Made by a program: the position numbers and the translations under genes | In this document: positions 53,332 to 60,930 of the stretch, in pieces | How the letters are laid out: every line of letters starts with the position of its first letter | How positions within the stretch are numbered: the first letter of the stretch is position 1 | Notes under the pieces: model-generated | The model's database searches: none | What the model saw: only the letters and a program-made list of their open reading frames with translations | What the model was told of the DNA's origin: nothing | Assembly (NCBI GenBank): GCA_017620255.1 | Contig: JAFZQU010000031.1 | Coordinates: forward strand, 1-64,000 | DNA length: 64,000 nucleotides | Source of the DNA: Lachnospiraceae bacterium | GTDB taxonomy: Bacteria > Bacillota > Clostridia > Lachnospirales > Lachnospiraceae | Reading direction: 5' to 3'

Positions 53332-54081
53332 CTAAAAGAAGCTGTTAAATCCATAGCCGGAATACAAGCCGCCATAGCCACCGTACCCGTCAAAACCGCC
53401 AAAGGCATTATAGTATGATCCGTTGCTTCCGTATACACTTCCACCGTAAAGCTGCTGTGTATTGGCAGATAACTGAACTCTCGCGGCAGAGGAAGATACG
53501 ATCTGTGCATATGATCCATTCCCGTTGAACAATGATTTTACCGTATTCATGTCCGCTTTCTTAAAAGCTTCCTCATCAATCGACAGCTTTCCATCAACGC
53601 CTACATTGATTCCTGCTGCCGACAGACTGTTCTTCATGATCCCAGTCATTCTTGTCATGCTGGAACCGGTTGTCCTGATATTGGCGTTATCCGTTTTCGA
53701 AAGCGCTGTAACCGTGTCATTATAATTACTTACAAAATCGGAAACCGCCTTATAGGTCTTGTCAGCATCATATGCGTCCTTGTTGCCAAAAAGACTGTTC
53801 TTTCCCGTATCAGTAAGAACCTTTGCGGATGATGTAAGTTCTGCCGCCTCATTTCCTACAGTTCTTATCGCTGTCTGGGCATTATTCGCAGGCGTCTTTA
53901 AGCGATTATATGCGCTCATATTCTGAAGCTGATTGTTTCCTGATGTTCTGGAATAAGCCTTCGCCAGCTTTGAATATGCATTGGATCTTATACTGGACAG
54001 TTGAGAATAGCTGTTAAAAATGGAATTCGCATATCCGCCGTATCCAAGAATTGCCCCTATATTACTGTTGGTTCTGAACAT
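53332..54081 (-). CDS. FliD C-terminal-like protein, no Sec signal
   Basis: 249 residues. Residues ~105-205 (KAVSDFVSNYNDTVTALSK; TGIMKNSLSAAGINVG; DGKLSIDEEAFKKAD; TVKSLFNGNGSYA) match the C-terminal pattern of FliD, the flagellar hook cap, including the D-G-K-L-S-I/L-D-E-E-x-x-K/L block. The FliD N-terminal domain is missing. The N-terminus is Ser/Asn/Tyr-rich and the end is a G/Y/F-rich tail (GGFDGYGGYGGLYSGYGFNS). Flagellar-type export, not Sec, would suit it. It is first behind LytTR box 3. Confidence 0.7.
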   Translation of the reverse strand: MFRTNSNIGAILGYGGYANSIFNSYSQLSSIRSNAYSKLAKAYSRTSGNNQLQNMSAYNRLKTPANNAQTAIRTVGNEAAELTSSAKVLTDTGKNSLFGNKDAYDADKTYKAVSDFVSNYNDTVTALSKTDNANIRTTGSSMTRMTGIMKNSLSAAGINVGVDGKLSIDEEAFKKADMNTVKSLFNGNGSYAQIVSSSAARVQLSANTQQLYGGSVYGSNGSYYNAFGGFDGYGGYGGLYSGYGFNSFF

Positions 54082-54137
54082 ATTCTTTTGCCTCCCTTCT
54101 GTAACGAATTCAGAAACGCCATAACAGTGCCTCTAAA

Positions 54138-54214
54138 ACTATAATCGCCCATTTTCAAATTAAATCAACCGCCATTACGTGAATCGCCTATAAATTGACG
54201 TAAAAAGACTATAA
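54138..54214 (-). promoter_or_regulatory. Promoter with LytTR box 3 (before the FliD-like gene)
   Basis: TTATAGTCT (54206-54214) and TTATAGGCG (54185-54193) on the minus strand, 21 bases apart, then GATTCACGTAAT and a -10-like TATAGT (54138-54143), again 42 bases from the proximal box, as in box 2. Confidence 0.7.
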
Positions 54215-54216
54215 AG

Positions 54217-54240
54217 GCCGGGTCACGGTGATGACCCGGC
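54217..54240. terminator. Hairpin after mobA
   Basis: GCCGGGTCA (54217-54225) with TGACCCGGC (54232-54240), 30 bases after the mobA stop at 54270, a perfect 9-bp stem followed by a partial T stretch (CTTTATAGTCTTTTT) on the minus strand. It separates the mobility module from the cargo. Confidence 0.7.
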
Positions 54241-54269
54241 ACATTTATGCAATGGAGCCCCATCAAAAC

Positions 54270-55898
54270 TCAATGATCGAAATCTATATCCAGATCCCGG
54301 TATATCGATGTCGTCTGTGACTGCTCAGGCTCCGGTTCCGGAATAGAATTCACTTTGATCAACTCTTTATATTTCCGATAATAGATAAAAACATTTTCGG
54401 GGATTCTGTCTTCCGGAGGAAACTCGGCTTCATTTATAGCCTGCATCTCTTCCAGCAACTGACGGAGATTATGTACATCCTGTCGAACCAGCAACACTTC
54501 ATAAACGTTGAGTGGAACTACATAATAATTTCCGCCGATATCAACAGAATCCATAAAATCAGTATTCAAAACGGAAGCCGCCCCGTTTTTTCCGCTCTGA
54601 CTGCTCAGAATATACATGGATGGACCTTCTTTCCCGACAGAATCCGTTCCTCTATCGATTGAACTCTGTAAAGGTTTCAGTACGGGCGGATCCTGTTGTG
54701 CCATATTTGTAACAGCCACGTCTTCTAACAGTCCCGGTGTAATGAGCCAGTATCTCATGATCATTTCATCTCTGACCTTAACAAAAAAATCACTAAACCG
54801 CATTTCATAGGTGACGGCTAGATCATCTTTCATGGTAACGAAAATGTTTTCATCTGCCAGTTTTTTAGCATAATCAACGCTGATCAGTTTCGGGAAGATA
54901 TGATCACGTGCCTTGTTGAAATCAAAGCATTCTCCCAGTTCATCCCGTTGACGTACTATACGCTCTTCCTCTGTTTCTATATGTATAGGCTGCTCCATCG
55001 GAATTTCTTCATCCGCAATAGAGGCTTCAACATCGGCATAATAATCCTCAAGTTCCTTTCTCTCACGCTCCTCTTGTTCCTGCAATGCTTGCAGTCGTTT
55101 AAATTCCTGAATGAGCATTTCTTTTCCAATATTCATATAGAAAGTCTTATTCAGATTCGAATCTCTGACTTTCTCTCCATTTTCATTTTCAAAGGTAATA
55201 TGCTTCCGATTTTCTTCCCATGTGGTGTGCCACCCGCTATCCGTCATCCGGTCAATAAACTCCTCCCGGCTGAGGCAACCCTCCATAGCCTTTACTACGG
55301 CCAATCCGCAGTCTGCAACAAAACTCTTCCCGGATTCCTCCTGCAGCATATGATACTTGTCCTTCGACCAGCCGGAAATTGTTCCTGGCTCAATGGAAGT
55401 GCCGTTGAAATGATGTCCTTTTTCTGCAACGGACAATCCTCTTTCCCGACACATTTCGTTTGTCAGTTCTTTCATTCGCTGGAGATCTTTCTTGGAAGTG
55501 TGGATCTTGTGACCGTCCAGATAGGAAACGGTATTGGTAACCATGTGAATATGGATATGATCTTTGTCCATGTGTATTGCAAACAGCGTCTGAAATCCGG
55601 CAAACCATTTTTCCACAAATTCCCTGGCAAAATCAAACGCCTCTTCAACGGTGATCTTCTCATCCGGATGAAAACTGATCACCGAATGTCTGTACATGCG
55701 TCCTCTGTCTTTTCCCCACAGTTTCTTTTCATCAACAAACGCTTTGTATATACTGTCCCAGTTGATATCTGTCGGCGACGGACCGGTCATCGCAATCAGA
55801 TCCTCTCTGACTTTTGCATCGCCGAGGACGTACTCGATGCAATTTCTCATCGCCCCGTGTGTTTTTGTTGTGTTATTGATTTCCTTATTGATTGCCAT
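54270..55898 (-). CDS. mobA: MobA-type relaxase (MOB-P family)
   Basis: 542 residues. The N-terminal relaxase domain has GAMRNCIEYVLG (catalytic Tyr), YRHSVISFHPDEKIT and the metal motif AIHMDKDHIHIHMVTNT (H-x-D-x-x-H-x-H-x-H). The C-terminal ~280 residues are helical and acidic. It nicks oriT and carries the strand into the recipient, using another element's conjugation pore. GGGAGGAGG precedes the ATG. Its start lies inside mobC by 52 bases. Nothing suggests damage. Confidence 0.93.
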   Translation of the reverse strand: MAINKEINNTTKTHGAMRNCIEYVLGDAKVREDLIAMTGPSPTDINWDSIYKAFVDEKKLWGKDRGRMYRHSVISFHPDEKITVEEAFDFAREFVEKWFAGFQTLFAIHMDKDHIHIHMVTNTVSYLDGHKIHTSKKDLQRMKELTNEMCRERGLSVAEKGHHFNGTSIEPGTISGWSKDKYHMLQEESGKSFVADCGLAVVKAMEGCLSREEFIDRMTDSGWHTTWEENRKHITFENENGEKVRDSNLNKTFYMNIGKEMLIQEFKRLQALQEQEERERKELEDYYADVEASIADEEIPMEQPIHIETEEERIVRQRDELGECFDFNKARDHIFPKLISVDYAKKLADENIFVTMKDDLAVTYEMRFSDFFVKVRDEMIMRYWLITPGLLEDVAVTNMAQQDPPVLKPLQSSIDRGTDSVGKEGPSMYILSSQSGKNGAASVLNTDFMDSVDIGGNYYVVPLNVYEVLLVRQDVHNLRQLLEEMQAINEAEFPPEDRIPENVFIYYRKYKELIKVNSIPEPEPEQSQTTSIYRDLDIDFDH

Positions 55899-56239
55899 AT
55901 CGGTGATACCTCCTCCCGTATGGTCGATATTTCGTGATAAAGTCTGTCAAAGGTTTCCTGCCCAGGTAATTCACCTGTCGCATTGGCTACATGAGCCATT
56001 TGGTTGACGTTAGTTCCCATTCCTCTTAACTGCTTATCAATATCATCAAGCAGCCGGTTCTGCAGGATCACATCCTTCATACTGTCAGCACCCATAATCT
56101 CGGCACCCAGCGTTGCGTTGATCACATATGACTGTAGCGTCTGACCTGACAGACGGACATTGTCCATCAGCCGTTCATATTCTGTTGGCGAAAACCGAAC
56201 GCTGATCAGTTTGTTTCTTGTGCGGTTTGGTCTGCTCAT
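55847..56239 (-). CDS. mobC: MobC-type relaxosome protein
   Basis: 130 residues from the ATG at 56239 (AAAGGAG before it); the longer frame runs into the G+C-rich oriT-like region. It has RNKLISVRFSPTEYERLMDN, a ribbon-helix-helix, and RLLDDIDKQLRGMGTNVNQM, the C-terminal motif of MobC (N-x-N-Q-x-A). It helps the relaxase to find and open oriT. It overlaps mobA by 52 bases. Confidence 0.92.
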   Translation of the reverse strand: MSRPNRTRNKLISVRFSPTEYERLMDNVRLSGQTLQSYVINATLGAEIMGADSMKDVILQNRLLDDIDKQLRGMGTNVNQMAHVANATGELPGQETFDRLYHEISTIREEVSPIWQSIRKSITQQKHTGR

Positions 56240-56269
56240 ATGATCAACTCCTTTCTGGGTAATCCAAAA

Positions 56270-56429
56270 GGGCGGCGCCCTGTTGGTCAGGTGCAGGGCA
56301 GATGCCCTAGCGTGGGGGTGAAGGCCGGCAGAAAGATCCGGTGGATCTTTGCGGACGGTTGTAACCCGAATGCGTGCCGGGTGTGCAGAGGGCAGAGCCC
56401 TTGTCGGGGGTTCCGAGGGGGCAGCGCCC
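56270..56429. repeat. Four short GGGC-GCCC palindromes
   Basis: GGGCGGCGCCC (56270-56280), AGGGCAGATGCCCT (56295-56308), AGGGCAGAGCCCT (56389-56401) and GGGCAGCGCCC (56419-56429). They share the GGGC-(3 or 4)-GCCC form and lie in the most G+C-rich part of the element. Confidence 0.7.
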
Positions 56430-56501
56430 ACCGGCAAGTTTAGGATGACGGCGAGTAGCCGTTATCCGGTGCGAAGTGGCTTGCCACTTTGCGAAACTTG
56501 C

Positions 56502-56561
56502 CTTACGATTACCCGAAGCCGATTTAGAAGCTTAGGCGGTCGGCGACAGGGTAATCGTAAG
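56502..56561. promoter_or_regulatory. oriT candidate: 13-bp inverted repeat
   Basis: CTTACGATTACCC (56502-56514) and GGGTAATCGTAAG (56549-56561), perfect arms separated by 34 bases. Such a repeat a few hundred bases from mobC is a good oriT recognition structure, but I cannot identify the nick site. Confidence 0.5.
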
Positions 56562-56569
56562 TGGTTTTA

Positions 56570-56619
56570 GGATCCGGCCGGCATACATTAATCGAAAATG
56601 ATCACAACCGGCCGGATCC
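56570..56619. repeat. 12-bp inverted repeat near parM
   Basis: GGATCCGGCCGG (56570-56581) and CCGGCCGGATCC (56608-56619), perfect arms with 26 bases between. It may be part of the oriT or of a partition site. Confidence 0.6.
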
Positions 56620-56647
56620 GTGGCATTAGCGCACCATCTGTTCAGGA

Positions 56648-56688
56648 TGTGTCGTAAAAAATCGGTTCTCTTCGATTTTTGTGACACA
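56648..56688 (-). terminator. Stem-loop behind parM
   Basis: Inner AAAAATCG/CGATTTTT with outer TGTGTC/GACACA. On the minus strand the stem ends in CGATTTTTT, so it can act as the parM terminator, 46 bases after the stop at 56734. Confidence 0.6.
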
Positions 56689-56733
56689 ATCCGATTTGTT
56701 TGTGCGATAATGCCACGATGCTGTGAAGAGGTG

Positions 56734-57747
56734 TCACCTCGAAGCAGCATCCCGCGCAATTTTGCCCGCTAGATGCTTCACGAACCCTTCCGCATTAGCA
56801 AACCTGGCATCTTCGTAACTCTTTTCGAAGTTAGCAAACTTACCGAAGCGCGATTCCAACTCTTCACGGATCAGATATGATGTACCGCCGGTAAAATGAA
56901 GCTCCAGCGTATCATAGTTCTTCCAATTCTTTTTCAGAGCAGACTCGATATCATCAACAAAAATACGTACTGCATCGTCGATCACAGCCTTCGAATACTT
57001 CTGTTTCTCTTCATCATGCTGTTTGACGTATCCTCTCCGGATTGCATCGATCACCTGCTGGTCAGAAACCTCGATCTCATGATCCTGCAGCCTTTTCTGT
57101 ACATCTGCAATCAGACGACGTCCGCCGAGCTTATTGGTATGCGCATCCTCGATCACAACAATGCCATCATGAACGGAAGTCATGTTCATATTGAGGCCCC
57201 CGATATCAATAATCGCTGCGTCCATACCGGGTCTGAAGCATTCCGGATGCCGATCCTTGTAACCAATAGCTTCCGCACAGACCAGCCGCTTATCGATCGT
57301 AAAGCTGATCCTTTTACCGTCAACGACACATGCGATCAGACCTTTAGGAACAATGCTCTTGCAATACTCGTCACGCTCTTCCACGTTCATGAAAATCGTA
57401 AGCGGGCAGCCGATCACAACATTAACGGTATCTCCGTCACTGACATTTCTTGCAATACCATAAAGCGTGCAGACCTTATTCACTTTGCTGTTCTTTGAGA
57501 ACGAGTCATCAGCTTTGACGGGCAGTTCGCCGGATCCGATCGTATATTCCATTCCGATTCCGGTTGCATTGCTTGAAAAAGTATGTACACCTGTGAGCAG
57601 ATCGGTTCCGCCGTTTGTTCCTATACCCATAGCAGTTGGAAAACTGTCTCTTCTGAGAGTTTCTCCCGTTATTCCTTTTTCTAAAACACAGATTTTTGTG
57701 TCAGACTTTCCGCAGTCAATCGCTGCGAGCAATGTATTTCGTGTCAT
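56734..57747 (-). CDS. parM: ParM/StbA family actin-like partition protein
   Basis: 337 residues. Actin-fold motifs: LLAAIDCGKSDTKICVLEK (phosphate 1), DAAIIDIGGLNMNMTSV (phosphate 2) and LELHFTGGTSYLIREEL (adenosine). It resembles plasmid ParM/Alp proteins that push DNA copies apart as filaments. Plasmids need this; an integrated element does not, so it may act while excised or replicating. It follows a 118-residue gene by 12 bases, which may encode its adaptor. Confidence 0.88.
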   Translation of the reverse strand: MTRNTLLAAIDCGKSDTKICVLEKGITGETLRRDSFPTAMGIGTNGGTDLLTGVHTFSSNATGIGMEYTIGSGELPVKADDSFSKNSKVNKVCTLYGIARNVSDGDTVNVVIGCPLTIFMNVEERDEYCKSIVPKGLIACVVDGKRISFTIDKRLVCAEAIGYKDRHPECFRPGMDAAIIDIGGLNMNMTSVHDGIVVIEDAHTNKLGGRRLIADVQKRLQDHEIEVSDQQVIDAIRRGYVKQHDEEKQKYSKAVIDDAVRIFVDDIESALKKNWKNYDTLELHFTGGTSYLIREELESRFGKFANFEKSYEDARFANAEGFVKHLAGKIARDAASR

Positions 57748-57759
57748 ATTATTTCCTCC

Positions 57760-58116
57760 TTAAACGAAATGTGTATCTTGTGTTGGATCGCTCAGCTTCG
57801 CTGGCTGGTAATCCTGTGACAATAGCGGTTTATTATAATTCGTCGGCTGTACCGGGCCGCTTTGCTGCCCGGATATTTGTGGCATAGCTTGCGGAAGAAC
57901 TTCATAGGTGTTGTATATTTGAAGAAACTTCACAAAATCCTTAGCCGCACGCTTGGTGTCCGGTTGAAATCCGGCAATACGGATCATGGCCTTCACGGAT
58001 CCATACACGATCCGGGACATGTCTTTTCCGGCAACTTCCATCAGCGTGGCTGCTTCTGGAAACTCTGTCGCCATTTCGCTGTCAGGGCCCGCGATCCGGT
58101 ACTTTTTTTCCTGCAT
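57760..58116 (-). CDS. Small ParM-linked protein, unknown (possible adaptor)
   Basis: 118 residues from the ATG at 58116 with GGAGGAG before it; the longer in-frame start at 58173 lies inside the integrase. MQEKKYRIAGPDSEMATEFP is followed by a helical part (AGKDMSRIVYGSVKAMIRIA; TKRAAKDFVKFLQIYNTYEV) and a Pro/Gln/Thr-rich tail. No ribbon-helix-helix of ParR is obvious. It is directly upstream of parM in the same operon. Confidence 0.6.
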   Translation of the reverse strand: MQEKKYRIAGPDSEMATEFPEAATLMEVAGKDMSRIVYGSVKAMIRIAGFQPDTKRAAKDFVKFLQIYNTYEVLPQAMPQISGQQSGPVQPTNYNKPLLSQDYQPAKLSDPTQDTHFV

Positions 58117-58132
58117 AGACACTCCTCCTTTC

Positions 58133-59362
58133 TTAATATGATGTATTCCTTTTGTTAGTGGGAATCGGAACAAATTGTTTCGTCGTGGTTCCGACCTTTA
58201 TCTTCTTCCTTGCCGCGATATAGTACTGCATCGTCGTGGATTCCAGATCCCCGATATATGCTGCGATTTCCTTCACACCTGCTCCGCTGTCATACATTCT
58301 CGTCGCAAAGGTTCTCCGCAAAACATGCAGTCCACTGATTTCAGAGTCAAACCCCAGCTTCTTGTAAATCGTTGCCATACAATGTTCCAGCATTGTCGCT
58401 GTATAGGGATTTCCGTTCTTCGAGCGGCAGATCAGATCATCTCTGTTTCCCGGGTTGGCTTCAAATATCAATGCCAGATCGTTTCGGGCCGTATCACTCA
58501 GCTGAAGAACTCTAGCCTTCTGATTCTTAGTCGTGCCTTCTACCGCTTTATAATTGTTTTCCCCATCTTTTTTGTTACGGTTAAGGACCATAGACGTACT
58601 CTTATTTATGGTAAGAAGACCGTTTTGACTGTCAAAATCTCTCCATCTGAGACTGATCAGTTCTCCGACTCTCATCCCGGTATGCAAAAGCAGCCTTCCA
58701 TACAACCCGCCGGCATACCGGTACCGTCCGTTTGACCAAAGCTTCAGGCATTCATCTTCAAACAGAGCCTCTTCATCTTCAGACAAAACAATTACATCCG
58801 CTTCCGATTCACTTCGGGTCTCTATTTTTGCCAAGCGTTTCATCACGGCTTTTTTTATGATCCGAACAGGGTTCGAAGTAAGGTCTCCACGGGTCATCCC
58901 CCACTCATAAGCTGCATTCAGAACATCTAACGCCTTTTTTATGGAAGAAACGGACAAATCCTTTTTGATCAGGCTATTGATATGTGCTTCTATATCAGCC
59001 GACGTTACGGACAATACACGCATTTTCCCAATCGGAAATTTCCCGATCTGATTTCTGATCGTGATCTCTCTTCTGTCTGCAGATTTAGGTTTTAGTTCTT
59101 CGCCCCTCATTTGGAAATAAAGATGACGCGTGCACAATTCTTCAACCGTATCCTGGTCCGTAATGACCGTACGGTATTTTTTCTCGTGCCACGCCTCCTC
59201 TTTCTCTTTCATTAGCCGCATACAAACTACGCGGTTTTGCGCTGTGACAGTCAGCGTCTTCCGCTTACCGTCATCCTTGAGGCCTACTCCTTTACGATAT
59301 GTAACTGTCCCGTCCGGGTTATCCTTAAAGGAACCCAGACCCTTAACACCTCGTTTTGCCAT
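58133..59362 (-). CDS. int: Tyrosine recombinase integrase
   Basis: 409 residues. An arm-binding N-terminus (KGLGSFKDNPDGTVTYRKGV), a SAM-like core domain (IKKDLSVSSIKKALDVLNAA) and the catalytic domain: first Arg in LLHTGMRVGELISLRW, H-x-x-R in HVLRRTFAT, the nucleophile Tyr in LESTTMQYYIA. It is the element's integrase acting at tRNA-Gln. It follows the excisionase by 9 bases and shares its promoter. Confidence 0.95.
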   Translation of the reverse strand: MAKRGVKGLGSFKDNPDGTVTYRKGVGLKDDGKRKTLTVTAQNRVVCMRLMKEKEEAWHEKKYRTVITDQDTVEELCTRHLYFQMRGEELKPKSADRREITIRNQIGKFPIGKMRVLSVTSADIEAHINSLIKKDLSVSSIKKALDVLNAAYEWGMTRGDLTSNPVRIIKKAVMKRLAKIETRSESEADVIVLSEDEEALFEDECLKLWSNGRYRYAGGLYGRLLLHTGMRVGELISLRWRDFDSQNGLLTINKSTSMVLNRNKKDGENNYKAVEGTTKNQKARVLQLSDTARNDLALIFEANPGNRDDLICRSKNGNPYTATMLEHCMATIYKKLGFDSEISGLHVLRRTFATRMYDSGAGVKEIAAYIGDLESTTMQYYIAARKKIKVGTTTKQFVPIPTNKRNTSY

Positions 59363-59371
59363 TTTTTTACC

Positions 59372-59587
59372 TTATACAGTGAATGATTTGTACTCGTATT
59401 GATCCAACCATTCGTTCAGCGCCTTGGAAGTAACAATATACCGCCCGCCGAGCTTAATTGATGGAAAGCCCTTGCTTTTGATCAACGCATATGCTTTATC
59501 TCTTCCAATATGAAGTCTGCTTGCGAGATCTTTTGCTGACATCACGGAATAGTCTTCCTGCTTCTGGTTTTGTGAGTTATTTCCCAT
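59372..59587 (-). CDS. xis: Excisionase/helix-turn-helix protein
   Basis: 71 residues from the ATG at 59587 with GAGGAGGAG before it; the frame upstream is A+T-rich operator DNA. The core is MSAKDLASRLHIGRDKAYAL then IKLGGRYIVTSKALNEWLDQ, the winged-helix pattern of excisionases of Tn916 type (with a Lys-rich wing). It should bias the integrase to excision. It is first in the xis-int-118aa-parM operon. Confidence 0.88.
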   Translation of the reverse strand: MGNNSQNQKQEDYSVMSAKDLASRLHIGRDKAYALIKSKGFPSIKLGGRYIVTSKALNEWLDQYEYKSFTV

Positions 59588-59658
59588 ATACTCCTCCTCT
59601 CTCTGGTCTACACTCAGCTTTTTCTTATACGTCCTGATTTGTTTTTGATTCTTTTGAT

Positions 59659-59749
59659 GGTTCCTGAATAGGAACCTTTGTTTACTTATTATAAGGTTCT
59701 TTTTTAGGAACGTCAAGTACTTTTTTGAAAAAAGTTCAAATTTAGGAAC
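59659..59749. promoter_or_regulatory. Three 16-bp repressor operators
   Basis: GTTCCTGAATAGGAAC (59660-59675), GTTCTTTTTTAGGAAC (59696-59711) and GTTCAAATTTAGGAAC (59734-59749). All have GTTC-N7-GGAAC with centres 36 and 38 bases apart, between the divergent xis and Xre genes. It looks like a phage-type switch. Confidence 0.8.
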
Positions 59750-59821
59750 AAAAATTGTTTCAGACCGCAAAATCTGTGCTATTATTAGTTTGTAAATGCT
59801 GTCACAGAAAGGATTACAGAT

Positions 59822-60358
59822 ATGACTTTAGGCGAGAAAATCAAATACTATAGAGGTTCTTTGGGAATAACGCAGTCTCAATTTTCAGAAACGTCCGGGA
59901 TCGGACTGAGCATAATTAAAAAGCTGGAACGCAATTTCATGAATCCCAAGCCAAAACTCTTGAAGGAAGTAGCGGACGCGCTCGGCGTGAGCATATATGA
60001 ATTCACGGATTTTGACATATTGACTGTATCTGACGTTATGTCTCTGATCACAAAGATGGATGAACAGGTAGATATGGAATTCCATGCGGAATATGATAAG
60101 GAAGGAAACCCTGTCCCGGAATCCATCCAAATATCATTTAAGCATCCGGCTATCAACCGTCAGCTTGCTCAATTGATCAAAATCAAAGATCTTCAGGGGA
60201 AAAATGAATCAGAAAAAGGCAAAACAACAAATCCCGCCGAATTAGAGGCATATACGAAATTGAATGAGGATCTCGAAGAAATGCGGCTGTCCATTTGCAG
60301 GGAGCCGATCGTCGTTTCCAAAAAGCAGCAGAATGGGCATGTTCAGGTCAAAGTATAA
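59822..60358 (+). CDS. Xre family repressor
   Basis: 178 residues. The N-terminal helix-turn-helix is LGEKIKYYRGSLGITQSQFS with TSGIGLSIIKKLERNFMNPK. The rest is helical with an acidic stretch (EAYTKLNEDLEEMRLS). It should bind the three operators next to its gene and hold the xis-int operon off. It is followed by an overlapping gene (TAATG). Confidence 0.88.
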   Translation: MTLGEKIKYYRGSLGITQSQFSETSGIGLSIIKKLERNFMNPKPKLLKEVADALGVSIYEFTDFDILTVSDVMSLITKMDEQVDMEFHAEYDKEGNPVPESIQISFKHPAINRQLAQLIKIKDLQGKNESEKGKTTNPAELEAYTKLNEDLEEMRLSICREPIVVSKKQQNGHVQVKV

Positions 60359-60885
60359 TGATGGAAGCAAAAAGCTTTAATGAAATCTCAATGAACGGCA
60401 GAATGGCATATCTTATTCTATGCGTCGAAAGATATGTCAAAACAAAATATCCAGATAAAGACTGGTCTGTGTTATCTCAGTGGATGTGGGATTCCACCTC
60501 CGAGTATTGGGATGAATGGGACAGCAAATTCATGGAGATCATCCCCGAATTTCTCTTTGAGTTTGATTCATATGAGGAATCTGACTTCGAATGCATATCG
60601 GAAGATGAATACAACTACTTCTCGTCACTGTATGACGGTCTGTCGGATGAATTCAACAGCCTTCTACTCAAACTCCACGAACTACAACAGGTATACTGTT
60701 ATGAATCCATACCCGGAAATGGAATGGATGCATCAAAAATCGCTATAGAAGCCTGCAGTATCCTTGAGAATAATAACATTGCACTTCCCGAACTTGAAAA
60801 AGTTGCATTCTCTCGGTTTTCAGAGAAGAAGGGCTGGGGAAATAATTTTGACGGCACAAGGATTTCGCTGATTCTAAATCAATGA
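60358..60885 (+). CDS. Hypothetical acidic protein coupled to the Xre repressor
   Basis: 175 residues, not recognised. It starts MMEAKSFNEISMNGRMAYLI and has the acidic middle FLFEFDSYEESDFECISEDE, then a helical end. Translation is coupled: its ATG overlaps the Xre stop by one base (TAATG). It may modulate the repressor, act as antirepressor, or be an immunity or defence protein. It is rich in Trp near the start (DWSVLSQWMWDST). Confidence 0.65.
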   Translation: MMEAKSFNEISMNGRMAYLILCVERYVKTKYPDKDWSVLSQWMWDSTSEYWDEWDSKFMEIIPEFLFEFDSYEESDFECISEDEYNYFSSLYDGLSDEFNSLLLKLHELQQVYCYESIPGNGMDASKIAIEACSILENNNIALPELEKVAFSRFSEKKGWGNNFDGTRISLILNQ

Positions 60886-60897
60886 AAGCCTGTTTCT

Positions 60898-60930
60898 GAT
60901 TGACCTATTTTTTGATTCAAATTGACCTAT
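60898..60930 (+). repeat. Integrase arm-type sites, right end
   Basis: ATTGACCTAT at 60899-60908 and 60921-60930, 22 bases apart, the same sequence and direction as the pair at 44084-44105. Confidence 0.65.

Larger units (their letters stand above)
56240..56733. other. Intergenic region with oriT-like and partition-like repeats
   Basis: 494 bases with no gene. It holds four G+C-rich palindromes (56270-56429), an inverted repeat with 13-bp arms (56502-56561), one with 12-bp arms (56570-56619), the palindrome AAGTGG-CTTG-CCACTT (56474-56489) and a stem-loop at 56648-56688. It lies directly before mobC, the usual place of oriT, and behind parM, the usual place of a centromere-like parC. Which repeats belong to which cannot be told. 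Confidence 0.55.

Noticed and set aside
45143-59770. Prophage
   Set aside because: There are no capsid, portal, terminase, tail or lysis genes. The integrase, Xre, MobA/MobC and ParM set fits an integrative mobilizable element.
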